A DNA stretch of 64,000 nt from Chenopodium formosanum (GCA_024500155.1 CM044877.1:22524001-22588000), one strand, 5' to 3'. Counted from the first letter of the stretch, positions 1 through 12,918 are shown. Program-made: numbers and translations. The notes: generated from the letters alone by a model not told the origin.

Positions 1-3000
1 TAAGATCGGATGTATTCATAACTTGTTTGTTCCCACTGACATGGTAAAAATCAACTCTCTCCAGTACTTACCATACAAACTTTTATTCACTCTCAAATTC
101 TCAAGACACAAATTGTTTTTAAACAACTTGTATAACTCTTTAACTCAACCGTCAAAACTTCAGGAATTGATCTCCCTTTGGAATATATATAGTTTTCACT
201 TCTTAACACCATCTTGTTTCACCTTTTTCCCACTATAAGATTGTTGGTGGTTATATCATCCTTGCCTCCTTGGCAATCAATCAAGCTTGCCTTACTACCT
301 TGTTCAAATAATTCCATTACTAAAATTGCTTCTTGTTACCATACTTTCTTGATGATAAAACTGGTTGCTATATAGGTTGGGTTGAAACACTTAGCTTCCT
401 CTTATTCTAATCAACTAACACCAACCACTAAACTCAATCAAGAAACAATTATCATTTAATTCGAATTAAGGTTTGAGGTAAAAAAAAATTTTATGTCCTC
501 ATTCCCAATAATTCGAATACATAAAATCTTGATTGATAAACAACCAAAATTCATATACTTAAACAAACAATCAAAAATAAAAAAAATCCCCATTATCTGC
601 TACTCACAAAGGGAAAGAAATGAGTAGCTTTTGGGAAACAATAGAAATCATAAGGTTATTGAACAACTCTAAAAGATTAGGTGAATAAATTCAAGAATTT
701 TCTCCAAAATGATAGCATTGCTACCCATAATGACTCCTTGAAGTAAAATAATTATCCTCATATCCCAAGTGAAAGAATAAATACTCATAACTCCTAAATA
801 ACATGTGTCAATATTCTCAAGGTTAAACATGTGACAATGTATTTAAGGTCCAACATAACAAGATTCCTCAATATTCCAACAAGATCATAACTTCTCAAAA
901 CTCCAACCATATATTAAAATATATATGCTCAATTCTCCATCCCAAATTAAATAACTTTAATCATAAGATATGATAAGTCACTAAACTTAAAATGTCAAAC
1001 TTCAATTGATCCGCATTAAGTATCCCTCAACTCATATAATAACTTTCATCATTACTCATCTCTAATCAATTCCTATGCTCACCTCATTTGGGCTCTTGTT
1101 CAATTTCGATTCCAATTCAAACTCATACTCAAAGACAAAACATATTCCTCAGAATAGATAATATCCCAAATGATTTCATCCTTAAGCTCCTTAACCATAT
1201 GCATTAAAATCAATCTCTTTATCCTTATAACTTGGTGTCTCCATACACAAGTGTACAAAACTCAAATTACTCATTTTTAATATCTAGACAACGTATCTTA
1301 ACAACAAATTATCCCAAAAACAATACTCACATTCATGTGATGATGTGCATCCAAAATTTCTTCGAAAATACATCTCAAATAAGACCATTGAAGCGAACCA
1401 TCCTAACATAAGCAATTGAACTCTCAAAATCCTTAATATTCCTCAAAATTCTCATCATAGAAACTCACAGGTGTAGAAACCTAAAAATGTCTCCCCAAAA
1501 CCAAACCCGATGATGAACAACCTTTTACCGCCATTATTGGTCGGGTTTAGTATTTAATCTTTGGAGTGCTTAAATCCATATTCAAATCCATATTTTCATT
1601 TCATAAACCAACCCAATTCCTAGCCCATTTCCAAAAAATAACTTATTTTCCTCTTTTCGTGCCTTTAAACCCAAAATAATTCATTTCGTGTCCTTTTTAT
1701 AAAAAAGTTTAATCCAGTTTATTTTGGTCCATAATCTGGGTCCAATGATTAAATAGTTGGATGGGGCTTTAAAAGATATTTCCAACGATATATTATAAGC
1801 CCAAATCCGAGTTATAACGAATAAGTTATGGCCAAAATTATAAACCGAGCCCAAACCGAACCTAAGCCCATCTTACCTACGACCCAATGATCATGTGGAG
1901 GGTCCAAATTATTTAATCCCATTCCTAAAACAATTAGGATTAATTGGAAGCTTCTATAAGTTTCTAAAAGATATTAATTATCCTTTTTGAAAAGATAAGA
2001 TTAAATAGTTTGAAATTGAATAAAACTCCTTTTTTTGAAAATCCTATTTATATCCGAATTGAAAGACGTTCAAAGATAGACATATATTATTTTTGTGCAT
2101 CATAGTTTTTATCCAAATTTTATATGGTTGGATATCCCTTGAAATTATCTTTCCAATGATATATTATAATATCAATTCCGAGCTATAACGGAAAAGATAT
2201 GAATAAAATGTCAAACTCTATCGAAAACTGACATCGTCTCACTATTTCGGCTATATCTTTTGTTCTACAATATATTTTAATCTGATTCTAATTGGGTTAG
2301 AAATTAGACTTCAATATCTTTCCAACTATATCTTATTTATCTTATTCTAATTTCTGGATCAAAAGATATGATAAAAACAAAAACCGCAAAAATTGCTGTC
2401 TATCGCAAGAGTTTTATCCGATTTGAATTCTTATCTTTTCTTGATTCGACCCCTCTTTTTTCCTTATAAATAGAGGTCATATCTCCACTTTTTCAATCAT
2501 CAACAAGGTTGATCACAAAATAATTCTCTTCTCCCTCTTTAGCCTAAACACTAGCATCCCCATTCTTTCACTATTCCTTCCTTTAAGCACTCCAAGGAGT
2601 TCATACAATACCTAAAGTTTTATACTTAAACCAAGGCGTGAAAAGGTATAATTGACTGAGGGTTTGGACCAAATCAACTCTACTTTTTATTTAATTTAAT
2701 TGTTTCAATTTGATTTATATTTTTATTGAAGTTACTAACAGTTTATTCATGATGTAGCAATTTAAAGGAACGCGCGGAATGTGAGTAACTAATTAATTTA
2801 ATTACTCTTATTTTATTTTTATATTGCTAGTATCATGATTAGGTTTATTATTATTTGATTTGACTCACATTATTATTTTTAAATTGCTTCCAATATTAAT
2901 TTTTATTCTATTATATTTATTGATCACTATATTGCATGTTTAAAGGGAATATGTAATTGAAAATCACGCCTAATAAGATAATTTGGACAACCGGCTTAGG

Positions 3001-4149
3001 TTCCTTTTTAATCTTGTTGTTAATTTAAGTGATCACGATATTTTAGAATTATGTGTTGCATTATTATTCAACCAATTTAGAATAATATTAGTGTGGAGCA
3101 AATTGAATCTTTGTTTGTATGCCTTTGAGATCGCAGGAATCACTTTTCACTATAAGAATCGAGTAGAGGCCAATACGGGCGAATGTGACTCCATGACTCA
3201 CTTCGTACCATCATCCCCGATCCTCCTTTCGTGGTTCCGAACCATATGGAGTTAGTAATCTCATGGATTATGAATGGGGTGTAACCTTCACGGGTCAATA
3301 GTTGTTGCCTATCATTGTCCCTTATCGTGGTTGCCTTTTTATGATCCGTGAACGGTTTACAAGTTCCACAAAAACATGTTGGCGGCTCCCTACTTTCCTT
3401 GTCCCTAATCGTATATGTCAATTCCCACTTCCTATGAGTGCCAAGCCTATTCACCACATGCTTTTAACGTAGGCGCACTTCAAACGACGCCTACAACATG
3501 GTATAGGTTTAGGGATCCTACAAGAAAACGGGATTAACTACCAATAGCAAACCCCTCCCATAATCATATAATACAGTTCTTGTAGAAAATTAAGTTCGAT
3601 GTTCAATCAAACAATCTTGATAGCTCACATATAATGATTCACATATTTCATGTTGTCATCAATAAACATTTAGTCATACAACATGCTTGAACACCTCTTA
3701 AAAAAAATATATATGCACATAGGAAAGAAATTAAATTCTAGCCTATATGCCCTTTCTTCTCCTACCCAAGCTCACCAACATGCTTATAAAAACTTTTAAC
3801 ACATATTTCTTACCTCAATCCTTGCTTTCCTGCAACATGAACAAACTAAAAATATTTTTGACTTTTTTTTTAAAGAAATTCAAAAATAAGCATTGAAAAA
3901 GACCGAAAAATTTTTGGCTTTCTTAAAAAAAATTCGGACATCCTTAATAAAAAAAATTCAGTTGTTCTTCATAAAAAAAAAATTTCGTAATTCCTAAAAT
4001 AAAAACAAAAATAAAATTCAAAACAATTTAATTTAATACCGTTTAATTAAATAAGCACTTGGCCAAGTTTTAAAACAAAACACTTTAAAATACATTTTTT
4101 TTTGCTTTAGTGGTAATAAAATCTCAACCAAAGCTCCCAAATACCACTT
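1..4149. other. AT-rich intergenic DNA, no gene recognised
   Basis: Open frames here are short, lack recognisable motifs and are interrupted by AT-rich runs. A somewhat more GC-balanced patch at about 3140-3520 has open frames of roughly 100 codons on both strands but no family I recognise. The stretch at about 1500-2640, ending in a TATA box and a pyrimidine-rich leader-like sequence, could be old retrotransposon LTR material. No primer-binding site or coding domain was found to prove it. Confidence 0.5.
2465..2472 (+). promoter_or_regulatory. TATA-box-like motif of unknown transcript
   Basis: TATAAATA is followed within about 60 bases by a CT-rich, leader-like stretch. No downstream coding region was found, so it may be a decayed LTR promoter or chance in AT-rich DNA. 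Confidence 0.25.
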
Positions 4150-6949
4150 TGTAACACCCTAGAAATTCCTTTCTTTTAAAATATCTGTTTTGCTCTATTT
4201 AAAAGTTTAAATAGGAATATCTAAGATATTACCACCACCGTGAAAACGGCTAAGGCAACCATCAAAGACACACAGTGGAAGACTAATTTCAAAACCATTC
4301 AAAATAAGTCAACTTGAAAAGTCAACCAACGAAAGTAAAGTCAAAACCAAAGTCAAACGAAGTAAAATAAAACTATCCTACAACTTGGAACCATTGAAGG
4401 CCCTTATTAAAACCAAACCAACTTTAAAACTTTTGCGTTAGTCATGCATGATAATAATATCATAAATAATTAAAGTATTAAACACATCATATATATACTT
4501 ATAGAAACTAGCATGATTCGCTCTTCACTCATGCCCATTCATGAATATGCTTCATCACCTGAAAACCTCCTCTCTACTTGTCCCCACTACTCGCCATTAG
4601 AAAATTGGTCGTCGTAGGGCCAAAGTAAAGACATGGCCTGTTTCAAAAAAAAAAAAGTAAAGACATGGCCAAACACACAAACACACACAATCAACAAAGC
4701 TGAGTAAATAAGCGTAATTAAACACACTAACATACTTTCACCTATCAACACACACTTACCTCATTGCACCTGTTTACAAGCACACTCAACAATCAACAAG
4801 ACACATTAACTAGACACTAAATAAATCATTTAGCGCTGATTACGCATCGAACGGGTTTCCAACTATACATCCCCCAAATAAATTGAGGTTAACTGACACT
4901 GGAGCTAACCGTGCCAGCGACAAAACCACTCAAAGGTGGCGGAATTCTTGCGCATAATAATAAATAAAAAGGAATGCACAACGTCCTGTACTCCATTAGA
5001 AGTTATGGTTAAATATAAAACCCCATAACTCCCCCCATTGTTCATACTCAAGGTATATACGTTCCAAGAGTTTTGGTGCGTAATCTCTTTCACTTTACGT
5101 TATTTACATGTTATTGGACTTGGTGATGACTCTCAAAGCATAATAAATCAATCAACCATAATTATTCAATCAACCAAACATACCAATTTAATTCTTGAAT
5201 AATTAGTGACCACATATTATTTAATGTTGAACCCTTTTTAATTCTACCCCAGTGTCAAAGACACCATAAACGCATAAAGCGCCAAAAATCCTATCCCTCG
5301 GTGTTAAAAACACCTTAAGTGCACAAAGGCACCAACATACAATTTATTCCTCGTGTACATAGACACTTATATAGCTCCTTCCTCATACTTAAAGCATCAA
5401 TAAAAATTATTTGAACCATAATAAAATTAATTTTCAATATTCCTAACATAATTAAACATATAGTTTAATTAATCATGCATTCTAACATGCCATAAATAAA
5501 AGTGTGGTTCAAACACAACATGCCCAAAATATAATTTTCCAATCCATAAACCATCACAAATAATTCATGCTTCACAATTCAATCACCAACACCATTAATT
5601 TACAATTCCATACATAAACCTTAGCATGATACTACTTGTAATTGATTAAAATCAAGTCTAGCATGATTCTACATCATCAAAATATGCTAAGTACGCGAAC
5701 GTACCTCAAATAAGCCCTTAAAGTAGCCGATTACACTACAACAATTCCCGAATTAAGTCTCTACATAAAGGGACAATAATACTATATTAATTCTCTTTGT
5801 ATACACAATTTCCAGCAACTTAAATTTACTTTAGACTACTTAAATAATCTAAAACTTATTTAAAAACCCCTAATTAAACTCATTTTTAATGGGTAATCAC
5901 ACCCTTTTATTAAAATCACAATTATACTACTTTAAATAAATTTCCAGCATTTTGAACTAATCAAAAACCCTTTAAAACTTCATCAAAATACATCTTTATA
6001 CTTAAATTATCCATAGAAACATTAAATTATCTCTTACCCCTTTTAGACTCAAGGATAAATTTTAAAGTATAAAAAAAAAACTTCGTTAAAAATCAAAAAC
6101 TGCCCGAAAATCATATTTAGAGGCTGAATTTGGCAACGAGAGGGTGGTGCTCACTACCAAAGTTAGTGAATCTTTCTTAAAACGTTGTTTCCACACGAAA
6201 ACACTATTTTTTTATCAAAATCGGAGGAGTTCAGAACCTGATCAGGATTAAAACGGGATTAATATTAATGAACTAACGGAAATCTAATAATTAAAACATG
6301 AATTTACGTGTTCAAAATAATTTGGAATTAAGTTAAACTAATAAGTAGTTATAATCACCAAAATTTCAAAACATCATTACTATAAAAGCCCTAAATCAAT
6401 TATTCATAAAAACCCTAAAATCATGATTTTCAATAATTAAAAACCCTAGGTTATAAAATTTACAAAAAATCTGAAAATTATAAAGTTTAATCATCAAAAT
6501 ACAATTTGATACTAAATAAATTAATTTCAAACAATAAAATCAAAACACATAAATCAATAATTATAATTACACAAATTAATAAAACAAATGAGAGAGAAAC
6601 TAAGACTAACCTTTTTGTGTGGGAAATTTTTGGGGATTCATGGGGTATTTATAGAGTAGAGAGTGTAGGGTTAAATTTGGGCTTATAAAAATGTGGGCTT
6701 GAGTTATGGGATAAGGCTTAAGTTATGGGTTTTGAAATGGGTTATTCCAATAAGAATATGTAAGAATAATTTACATTGATCAATAATTAATAAACGTTTG
6801 GCCCAAAACATATTTTGCTTTTATAAAACTTAATATTTAAAATACTTTAACCCTTTAAAATATTTAATTAAAATACTTGATCCCTTGACAATACATTTTA
6901 TTAATACTTAAATACTTTATAAAAGTACATAAAAATACGGAGTATTACA
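4150..6949. mobile_element. Candidate LTR (TG...CA), about 2.8 kb
   Basis: The segment starts TGTAACACCCTAG and ends GGAGTATTACA, so it has the TG...CA ends of an LTR. Its left end shares the TGTAAYAC word in inverted form with its right end. It has no coding capacity. The flanking pentamers differ (CACTT on the left, TCGCC on the right), so there is no target duplication. It may be one LTR of a larger broken element, or a derivative that lost its partner. The right end abuts the middle of another LTR exactly at 6949/6950, which supports a real boundary there. Both the family and the left end are uncertain. Confidence 0.4.
4639..4653 (+). mobile_element. Ultra-short poly(A) retroposon insertion
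   Basis: Fifteen bases (TGTTTC followed by A's) sit between two identical 17-bp direct repeats at 4622-4638 and 4654-4670. A long target duplication around a poly(A) tail is the signature of target-primed reverse transcription that copied almost nothing beyond the tail. Replication slippage is the main alternative. Confidence 0.45.
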
Positions 6950-7873
6950 TCGCCCGATCGGGCGGGTGTTATTTTTAGGAGTTAATTATCGTCGTTTAAG
7001 TTTGTTTTAGTTTAGGATTCTTGGTTAATATAAATACTTTTCCGTTAAGCGAGTTTAGTATCTTCTTTCACTCTTTCAAAATTCTTCTCTTAGATTCTCT
7101 CTCTCTACTTAGCTTTTAGATTAGCTTCTCTCTCTAATAACTTTGTTCTTAACTCTACTCTTAATTCCAGATTACTTTGGTAACGATTTCTTCTGCTTTA
7201 ATCTCAGTTATTTATTATTCTTTCATCATGTCTTATTTTATTGCCTTGATTAGTTTAGATTTAATTATGTGTGAGTAGTTTTATTTCTAGGGTTTATGGG
7301 GATCCATAAATAATATGAAGGGGTAATTTATTGTTGTTGATTATCAATGCTAGATTAATTTCCTATTGATTGATTTAATGCTCTGTGACTAGATTAGGCC
7401 TAATCTTTTATGCATGAGTTTGACAATATTGATTCGAGATTCGAGAGATGAGAATTGATGTTTAGGTCTAGTTTTCAATAGGCAGGTTAATTTATAAATG
7501 GTTAAGTCGAGATTCGAGAGATGAGATTTAATACCGGTAAATTAATTGTGTGATTGTAATACGTAGCGAAAGCCCTTTATGATCTGATTAGTTTATGCAT
7601 TGATGATTGATTATTATGTTTTACCCTGGAATATTATTTATTGGTGAACATATGCCCTAGATCTTTTATTCATTGTTTTCTCTTTACTCTTAATCTCCGT
7701 AGTTTAGTTTCCTTTGATTATAATATATTGGTTACTTGATAATTTAGATTACTTTACTTAATTAGGAATAAAAAGACTTGTTTCCCTGTGGATTCGACCC
7801 TAATTCCCTATCTGCATTAGTTAGAGGATTTAGGAATTACTTTTGATTAGGTGAATACGACTTGAGCCTGTCA
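6950..7873 (+). mobile_element. 5'-truncated LTR of the GCCCGATCGGGC family
   Basis: This stretch is clearly homologous, in opposite orientation, to most of the solo LTR at 47703-49150. Shared blocks include the palindrome CCCGATCGGG, the phrase around GGGTTTATGGGGATCCATAA, the CCTGTGGATTCGACCC-like block and the terminal CCTGTCA. It begins abruptly at the end of the 4150-6949 element, so its 5' third is missing. The right end at 7873 is set by where similarity to the other copy stops. The MULE transposase relic follows immediately. Confidence 0.65.
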
Positions 7874-10254
7874 ACACTCACGGTGAGAGTGAAGATGAGA
7901 TTCTCGGCAACAGGACAATGATCCCATTAGTTGATGAGAGAAATGATTACACTAAGTTGGTCTGGCAAGTTGGTATGAGATTTCCCACTGTTCAAAAATT
8001 TAAGGATGCAATGATTTGCTATGGAGTTAGTAATGGATACTTTTTAAGGTTTGGTATTGCAAATTAAAAGAAGAAAAAGGTGGCTGCAAAGTGTCAAGAT
8101 GGTTGTAATTTTTTTGTGTATGCATCATGGAGTAGCAAAAAGTGCACCCTATTTGTTAGGACAGCGGTTGATGATCACAAATGTAGAAGAAGTATGCTGA
8201 AGAATTGTCAGGTTAAAAGTTCATGGATCGCAAAACAATTTTTACCCATATTTAAGAGAAATCCACACTGGCCTGCAAAAGAGCTAATTGAGTTAGTAAA
8301 AATGAATTATGGAGTTTGTGTGTCAAAATGGGTGGCTTATAGGGTAAAGGCTTCAGCACATAAATTACTTCATGGTAGTATGAAGCAACATTATGCAAAA
8401 CTAGGTAGGTATATTGAAGAGTTGAAAAGGTCTAACCCAACAAGCCAATTTGAATTGGTAACTAATCCTAAAATCACTAAAGGGCCACCCGTTTTCCAAA
8501 GATTCTTTATATGTTTTGATGGCTTATGGAAGGGGTTCAAAGTAGGTTGTAGGAGGCCTCTATGCATAGATGGATGCTTTCTTAAAACCTTTTAGGTGGT
8601 CAATTGTTGAGTGCAATTTGAAGAGGTGCAAATAATCAGATGTATCCCTTATGTTGGGCATTAGTTGAAGGGGAAAATAATGACAGTTGGGAGTGGTTTC
8701 TTACTCAAGTGAAGCATTGCCTCGAAGGAACAATTGGGACAGGTTGGACATTTATCTCTGATCAACACAAGGTTAGTGCCTTAATCTGCTAGCTTTTCAA
8801 TTCTTTACACGAAAATATGTGTCTTTGTTTGTTATTCTTTTAGTATTATTATCGTTTTTGCTTAATTATGCAGAGTATTGTTACTGGGGTTGCTAAGATG
8901 TACCCAAACGCTGATCACAAATTATGTGCTAGGCACATTTATGCAAACTGGAAGGCTGGGAATCGTGGCGATGAGTTAAAACAATTGTTTTGGGCATCAA
9001 CGTGGGCTTACACTGAGACTGAGTTACTAGAAGCAATTAAAGAAATGAGAGAGGTTTCTCCAAATGCATCGTTAGATTTTGAGCTCTGTAATCCTACAAA
9101 ATTTTGTAGAGCTTATATCTCGCCCTCGTGCAAATCTGATGTGGTTGTTAGCAATATGGTGGAATCTTTTAACGGGTACATACTTCAGGCTAGGTCAAAG
9201 CATATTATCGGTATGTTAGAGGATATAAGGACTGCTTTAATGGAAAGGTTAGTGGTTAAGAAACTTGAGATGGAGAAAGTAAATAATGATATTTGTCCAA
9301 GACTTAGGACCAAGCTTGAGAAAAACAAAGTAAAAGCAAGAAAATGCTATTCTCAAGCTTCGAACTTAAATGTGTTTCAAGTGATAGACCATCTTGACAA
9401 GTTTGTAGTGGACTTGAACATGAGAACTTGCACTTGCAAGCAATGGGATCTGACCGGGTTGCCATGTTGATGCTTATTTACGTAAGGACACTTACCCGAA
9501 GGCATATGATGTTTCTATCAACCCTTGTGTTAGTGAAAGGTTCTGGCCTGAAAAGGAGTTGCTATAACAACCTCCGCTGATAAAAATCGGCCCTGGTAGA
9601 CCAAGAAAATGTAGAAGAAAGCACCCCCATGAAGACCCAAAAAAACCCCGGAAAACTTATAAAACATGGTATCGAAATGGCTTGTTCAGTTTACAAATCA
9701 AAGGCTCATAACAAAAGGAAATTCCCCTTGAAAGACCAACAAGTTGAAGCACCATCTAAAAGAGGGAGGGGTAGACCGAGGAAGGATGGTAGCTCAACTG
9801 TTACTACTGCTAGTGTAGCTGAAACTGTAGCAGCACCTGACTTAGGAAGAGGAAGGGGACAGGGAAGGGGTAGGGGAAAGGGAAAGGGAAAGGGAAAGGG
9901 TAGAGGAAACGGAGTCATGGTGAGTTTTTTGTAATTAGCTTAAACCATAAATTGCTGACTTCTTTTCCTTATATATTTGTTTTCATTTGTTGTTGTAGGT
10001 CCCAGTAGGAGTTGGAGTCTACCAAGAATATATAAATGTAAGTAAATGTTTCCTATCACTCATTCTATGCTTATGTTTGTTTATTTTATGTAATGGTCTT
10101 ATGGACTATTATTTATTCTTAATTGGTCTTTTATATGCAGCCAACCAACACAAACAGGTTTCAACGCATGCTCAGAAGCAAAGGCAAAGAAAAAGCAAGT
10201 TTTATGGATGATGGAGGACCAATTTCAACTCAAGACTCTTATAACAAGAACTAA
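7874..10254 (+). pseudogene. Degenerate Mutator-like (MuDR/MULE) transposase
   Basis: The order of domains is that of plant MuDR-type transposases. An N-terminal MuDR domain (MRFPTVQKFKDAMICYGVSNG) spans about 7974-8060. The MULE DDE region follows, with the first acidic motif CIDGCFLK near 8560 and the second FISDQHK near 8755. A SWIM zinc finger (CTCKQWDLTGLPC) lies near 9430-9468, a GPGRPRKCRRK-type block near 9590, and an AT-hook (KRGRGRPRKDG) with a Gly-Arg/Lys repeat at about 9750-9910. Introns appear at 8772-8873, 9920-9998 and 10038-10140, and the last exon ends with TAA at 10252-10254. It is broken by an in-frame TAA at 8065, a one-base deletion near 8595 that stops the frame in LKTFLGGQ, and loss of the HAV-type end of the SWIM finger at about 9470. 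No initiator Met is visible because the repeat at 6950-7873 replaces the 5' end. It cannot make an active enzyme. MULEs of this class mobilise elements with long TIRs and 9-bp duplications, as seen elsewhere in the window, but no TIR links them directly. Confidence 0.88.
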
Positions 10255-10261
10255 GGACTTT

Positions 10262-10282
10262 TTTTTTTTTTTTTTTTTGACC
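10262..10282 (-). mobile_element. Ultra-short poly(A) insertion, minus orientation
   Basis: Seventeen T's followed by GACC lie between identical 17-bp direct repeats at 10245-10261 and 10283-10299. Read on the - strand this is GGTC followed by poly(A), close to the 3' end GTC-A(n) of the LINE at 47263. The duplicated target includes the transposase stop codon. It fits an extremely 5'-truncated LINE insertion. Confidence 0.5.
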
Positions 10283-10299
10283 CAAGAACTAAGGACTTT

Positions 10300-10736
10300 A
10301 GTTGTTCTTTATAAACATTTTTTTATAACCTCTTAATTCAAAGGTTGTTCAAGTAAGAGGAAACTTTTATTTTGGATGGTGATTGTGGGGAAATTTTTGG
10401 ATATTTTAAACAATTTAAAAACTAATTATATCAATATAATAATGCATTTAAAACTTCTATTTAGTAATTTGAAATATTAGATTAATATTTAATACCATAA
10501 AAACAATGCCAAAAAAAAAAAATTAAAAAAAAAAACCAAAGAGATTAGCACTATTAGTTTGTATACCGTAAATTTTTGAGAAAAACGAAAAAGGAGCAGA
10601 GCTTTTTGATGGGTATGTTTTGGAGTGGGAAGGGGAATTGACTCCCCAAACAAGTAAAATAAGGTAGGGAATAATTAAAACATATTTAATATAAAATTAA
10701 AATATTTAATATACAATATAAAATTAAAATAATAAA
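10300..10736. other. AT-rich spacer, nothing recognised
   Basis: Poly(A/T)-rich sequence between the transposase relic and the first non-autonomous MULE. No open frame or repeat structure is recognised, apart from the left 9-bp target duplication of that MULE at 10728-10736. Confidence 0.6.
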
Positions 10737-11768
10737 GGAAAATTTGTAATTATTAATCCCAACTTTCGCCGATTTTCTTTCATTAATCCCAACTTTCGAT
10801 TATTATTGAATAATCCCAACTTTGGGGGGCATTTTCTTTAATTAGGTCAAATGACCGGTGACCTGTTTAAAAGGTAACTTTTTTATTTATTTATTTTCTT
10901 AAATGCCACATGTTGCAATCTCATTACTCAAAAAAATTTAAAATAAAAATAAAAACTAAAAATAAAAAAAAACCCAACCCAGCCACCTTCATCCCACTGC
11001 AGCCCCACCGCCTCCCACCCTAGCACCCACCAGAAACCACCACCTCCTTCTTCAACCCCATCGAAAACCACCGAATTTCCTTGAAACCGCTCGCTACCTC
11101 ACTCTCTTCCCCCGAAACCACCCGCAATTTCACTCCCTTCCCCCAAAACCACTCGCAGCGCCACCCACCGTCGCCGAAAGAAGCCCAAAACCACCAGCCG
11201 CGGATTCCCCCTCTAAAACAACCATCTCACGCAAACCTCGACCCCCTTTTGCCGCGGATTCCCCCTCCCCCTTTCGCCGCTGATTCCCCCTCCCTTTTGC
11301 GCCGTGATTCCCCCTCCCCCTCCCTCCATATCTCGTTTTCTCAGGGTTTCGATTTTGGGGTTTCGGTGGTTGGGTTTTGAGGTTTCGGTGGCTGAGAACT
11401 TGGACTTTCAGTGGTTGCGTGGGGGAATAGGAAGGGGTTTGGTGGTTTTCGGTGGGGTTCGGGAGGGAGATGGTGGTTTTCGGTGGCTGCTAGGGAGGAG
11501 GTGGTGGGGCTGCGTGGGATGAAGGTGGTGGTGCTAAGGGAGGATTTTTTTTATTTATTTTTTAAAACTTTGATTTTTTTTTTTTGGACAAATTAAGTGT
11601 TGACACGTGTCCATTAACCTGGTATAACAGGTGATTGACTTTCGTTGATCGGTTTTGACCTGATAAAAGAAGACGTCCCCCAAAGTTGGGATTATTTAAA
11701 AATAATCGATAGTTGGGATTAATGAAAATAAATCGCCCAAAGTTAGGATTAATAATTACAAATTTTCC
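10737..11768. mobile_element. Non-autonomous MULE, long TIRs, copy A
   Basis: The termini are inverted repeats of roughly 100 bp that start GGAAAATTTGTAATTATTAA and end in its complement. They are flanked by perfect 9-bp duplications AATAATAAA (10728-10736 and 11769-11777). A 9-bp duplication with long TIRs is diagnostic of Mutator-like elements. The 1032-bp element has no transposase. Its core is C-rich (CCACC, CCCTCC) up to about 11330 and then G-rich (GGTGG) to about 11540, so the whole element can fold back. Open frames in the core are low-complexity by-products of this composition. Copies B and C share the AATCCCAACTTT blocks in their TIRs. Confidence 0.88.
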
Positions 11769-11941
11769 AATAATAAAAAAGTGAACGAAATATTCCTCGA
11801 GATACCTTTTCCGGTGACCACCATACTATTTTGCACATATAGTATAAAAGGTGGTACTGCTAGAAGCAAATAGCTGAGGTTGTATTATTTTGCACACACC
11901 GTTGATAGTTGGGATTATTTTAAGCCAATTTAATTAAAATA

Positions 11942-12030
11942 CTACCACCGTACATATTATTTGCAACAATTTGACATAAAGTAGAGAGGAAAAATGTCTA
12001 ATCGTTGCAAATAATATGTAACGGAGGTAG
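11942..12030. mobile_element. Stowaway-type MITE
   Basis: The 89-bp element has near-perfect terminal inverted repeats (CTACCACCGTACATATTATT against its complement at the right end). It is flanked by TA dinucleotides at 11940-11941 and 12031-12032. Small size, TA duplication and a CTMCC-CCGT start fit Stowaway (Tc1/mariner class) MITEs. Confidence 0.82.
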
Positions 12031-12059
12031 TAAGAGGGACTTTTCCCAAATTTTTTAAA

Positions 12060-12290
12060 GTGGATTTATTTTTGGTGGCTCGATTCAAACTTGATCAGAC
12101 CTGAAATTGATCCGGAAATTGACCAGTCCCAAATTAACTTGACCCGACCTAATATTGATATGAAAATTGTCCCGACTCGAATTGACCAACTCAAACTCAA
12201 CCCGAAGTGTTAACCCGAACCGAAAATTTGCTGACCCTAAATGACTCGACTCAAATCCGACCCGAATGATCCATTTGTCAAGTCTAAGTT
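12060..12290. repeat. Degenerate ACCCGA-rich repeat
   Basis: Short words such as ACCCGA, TTGACC and AATTGAYCC recur irregularly. This resembles the AACCGAAC-rich filling of the hAT-like element at 29047-31098, but no terminal repeats or target duplication were found here. It is probably the relic of a related element. Confidence 0.4.
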
Positions 12291-12332
12291 ACTCCATACA
12301 ATGATTGAAGAAAACTTCAAAGTTTTCATTAC

Positions 12333-12758
12333 AAAAGTGTGCATACTTTGGGTTTGTCCGTCTCCCTACATTTTCCACTAAGAGTTCCCTTCGCTTTCAG
12401 TGCCAGCTCGGGTTCTCATCAATGTTAGTAATCTACGCTTTTAGTTCATCTCGACTGCTTCGGTTCATTTGGCTTCTCGTGGTCCACTTTTTGGATGTGG
12501 TTTGGTTCTTATGGTGGTCTGGGCTTTGCAGCTATTGGTTTGTTGCAAGACCATTTCAATGTTTGATTCTCTTCGATCTTCTTGTAATGGTTCTTAGAGT
12601 GTGTAGGTTTTTAAGTTTTCTTGTTTTAGTTCGTATAAGGTTGTACTTCTGTTTTTCGTTAATATTATCTTTTGTCAAAAAAATAAAAAAAAAAAAAAAC
12701 AAAAAAGCAAATAAAATTCGAGAAATTATAGACGAGACAAGAAAAAAAAAAACAGTAA
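12333..12758 (+). mobile_element. 5'-truncated LINE 3' fragment
   Basis: The segment lies between two 27-base direct repeats (12306-12332 and 12759-12785) that agree at 24 positions. It contains the ending TCTTTTGTC followed by an A-rich tail, much like the TCTTTGTC-A(n) ending of the larger LINE at 47263. Long imperfect target duplications plus a poly(A) tail indicate an old target-primed insertion. The 156-codon open frame inside has no recognisable domain and is taken as 3'-UTR debris. The A-rich part is degenerate, so exact limits are approximate. Confidence 0.55.
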
Positions 12759-12918
12759 TGAAGAAAATTTCATAATTTTCATTACCAGAAAACAAGTGAG
12801 AGAGCCAAAGTGAGCTGTAACTGTAATATGTTCAATTGTTCTCCACCTTCTTAGATCATCCATCACAATTCTCACTCCCTCCCAATTTTCTCTCTCCTCT
12901 TTTGTCCTCAGATTTCTT

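Noticed and set aside
2983..3457. Opposing frames of 90 and 105 codons
   Set aside because: No family match by eye, overlap on both strands, and no splice or promoter support. A repeat relic is more likely.
11081..11596. Pro-rich and Gly-rich frames of 60-100 codons
   Set aside because: They lie in the skewed core of MULE copy A, have no motif and overlap each other.
12305..12775. 156-codon frame ending in a Lys-rich tail
   Set aside because: It spans a probable LINE 3' fragment, its duplication and its A-rich tail. The Lys run is the translated poly(A).
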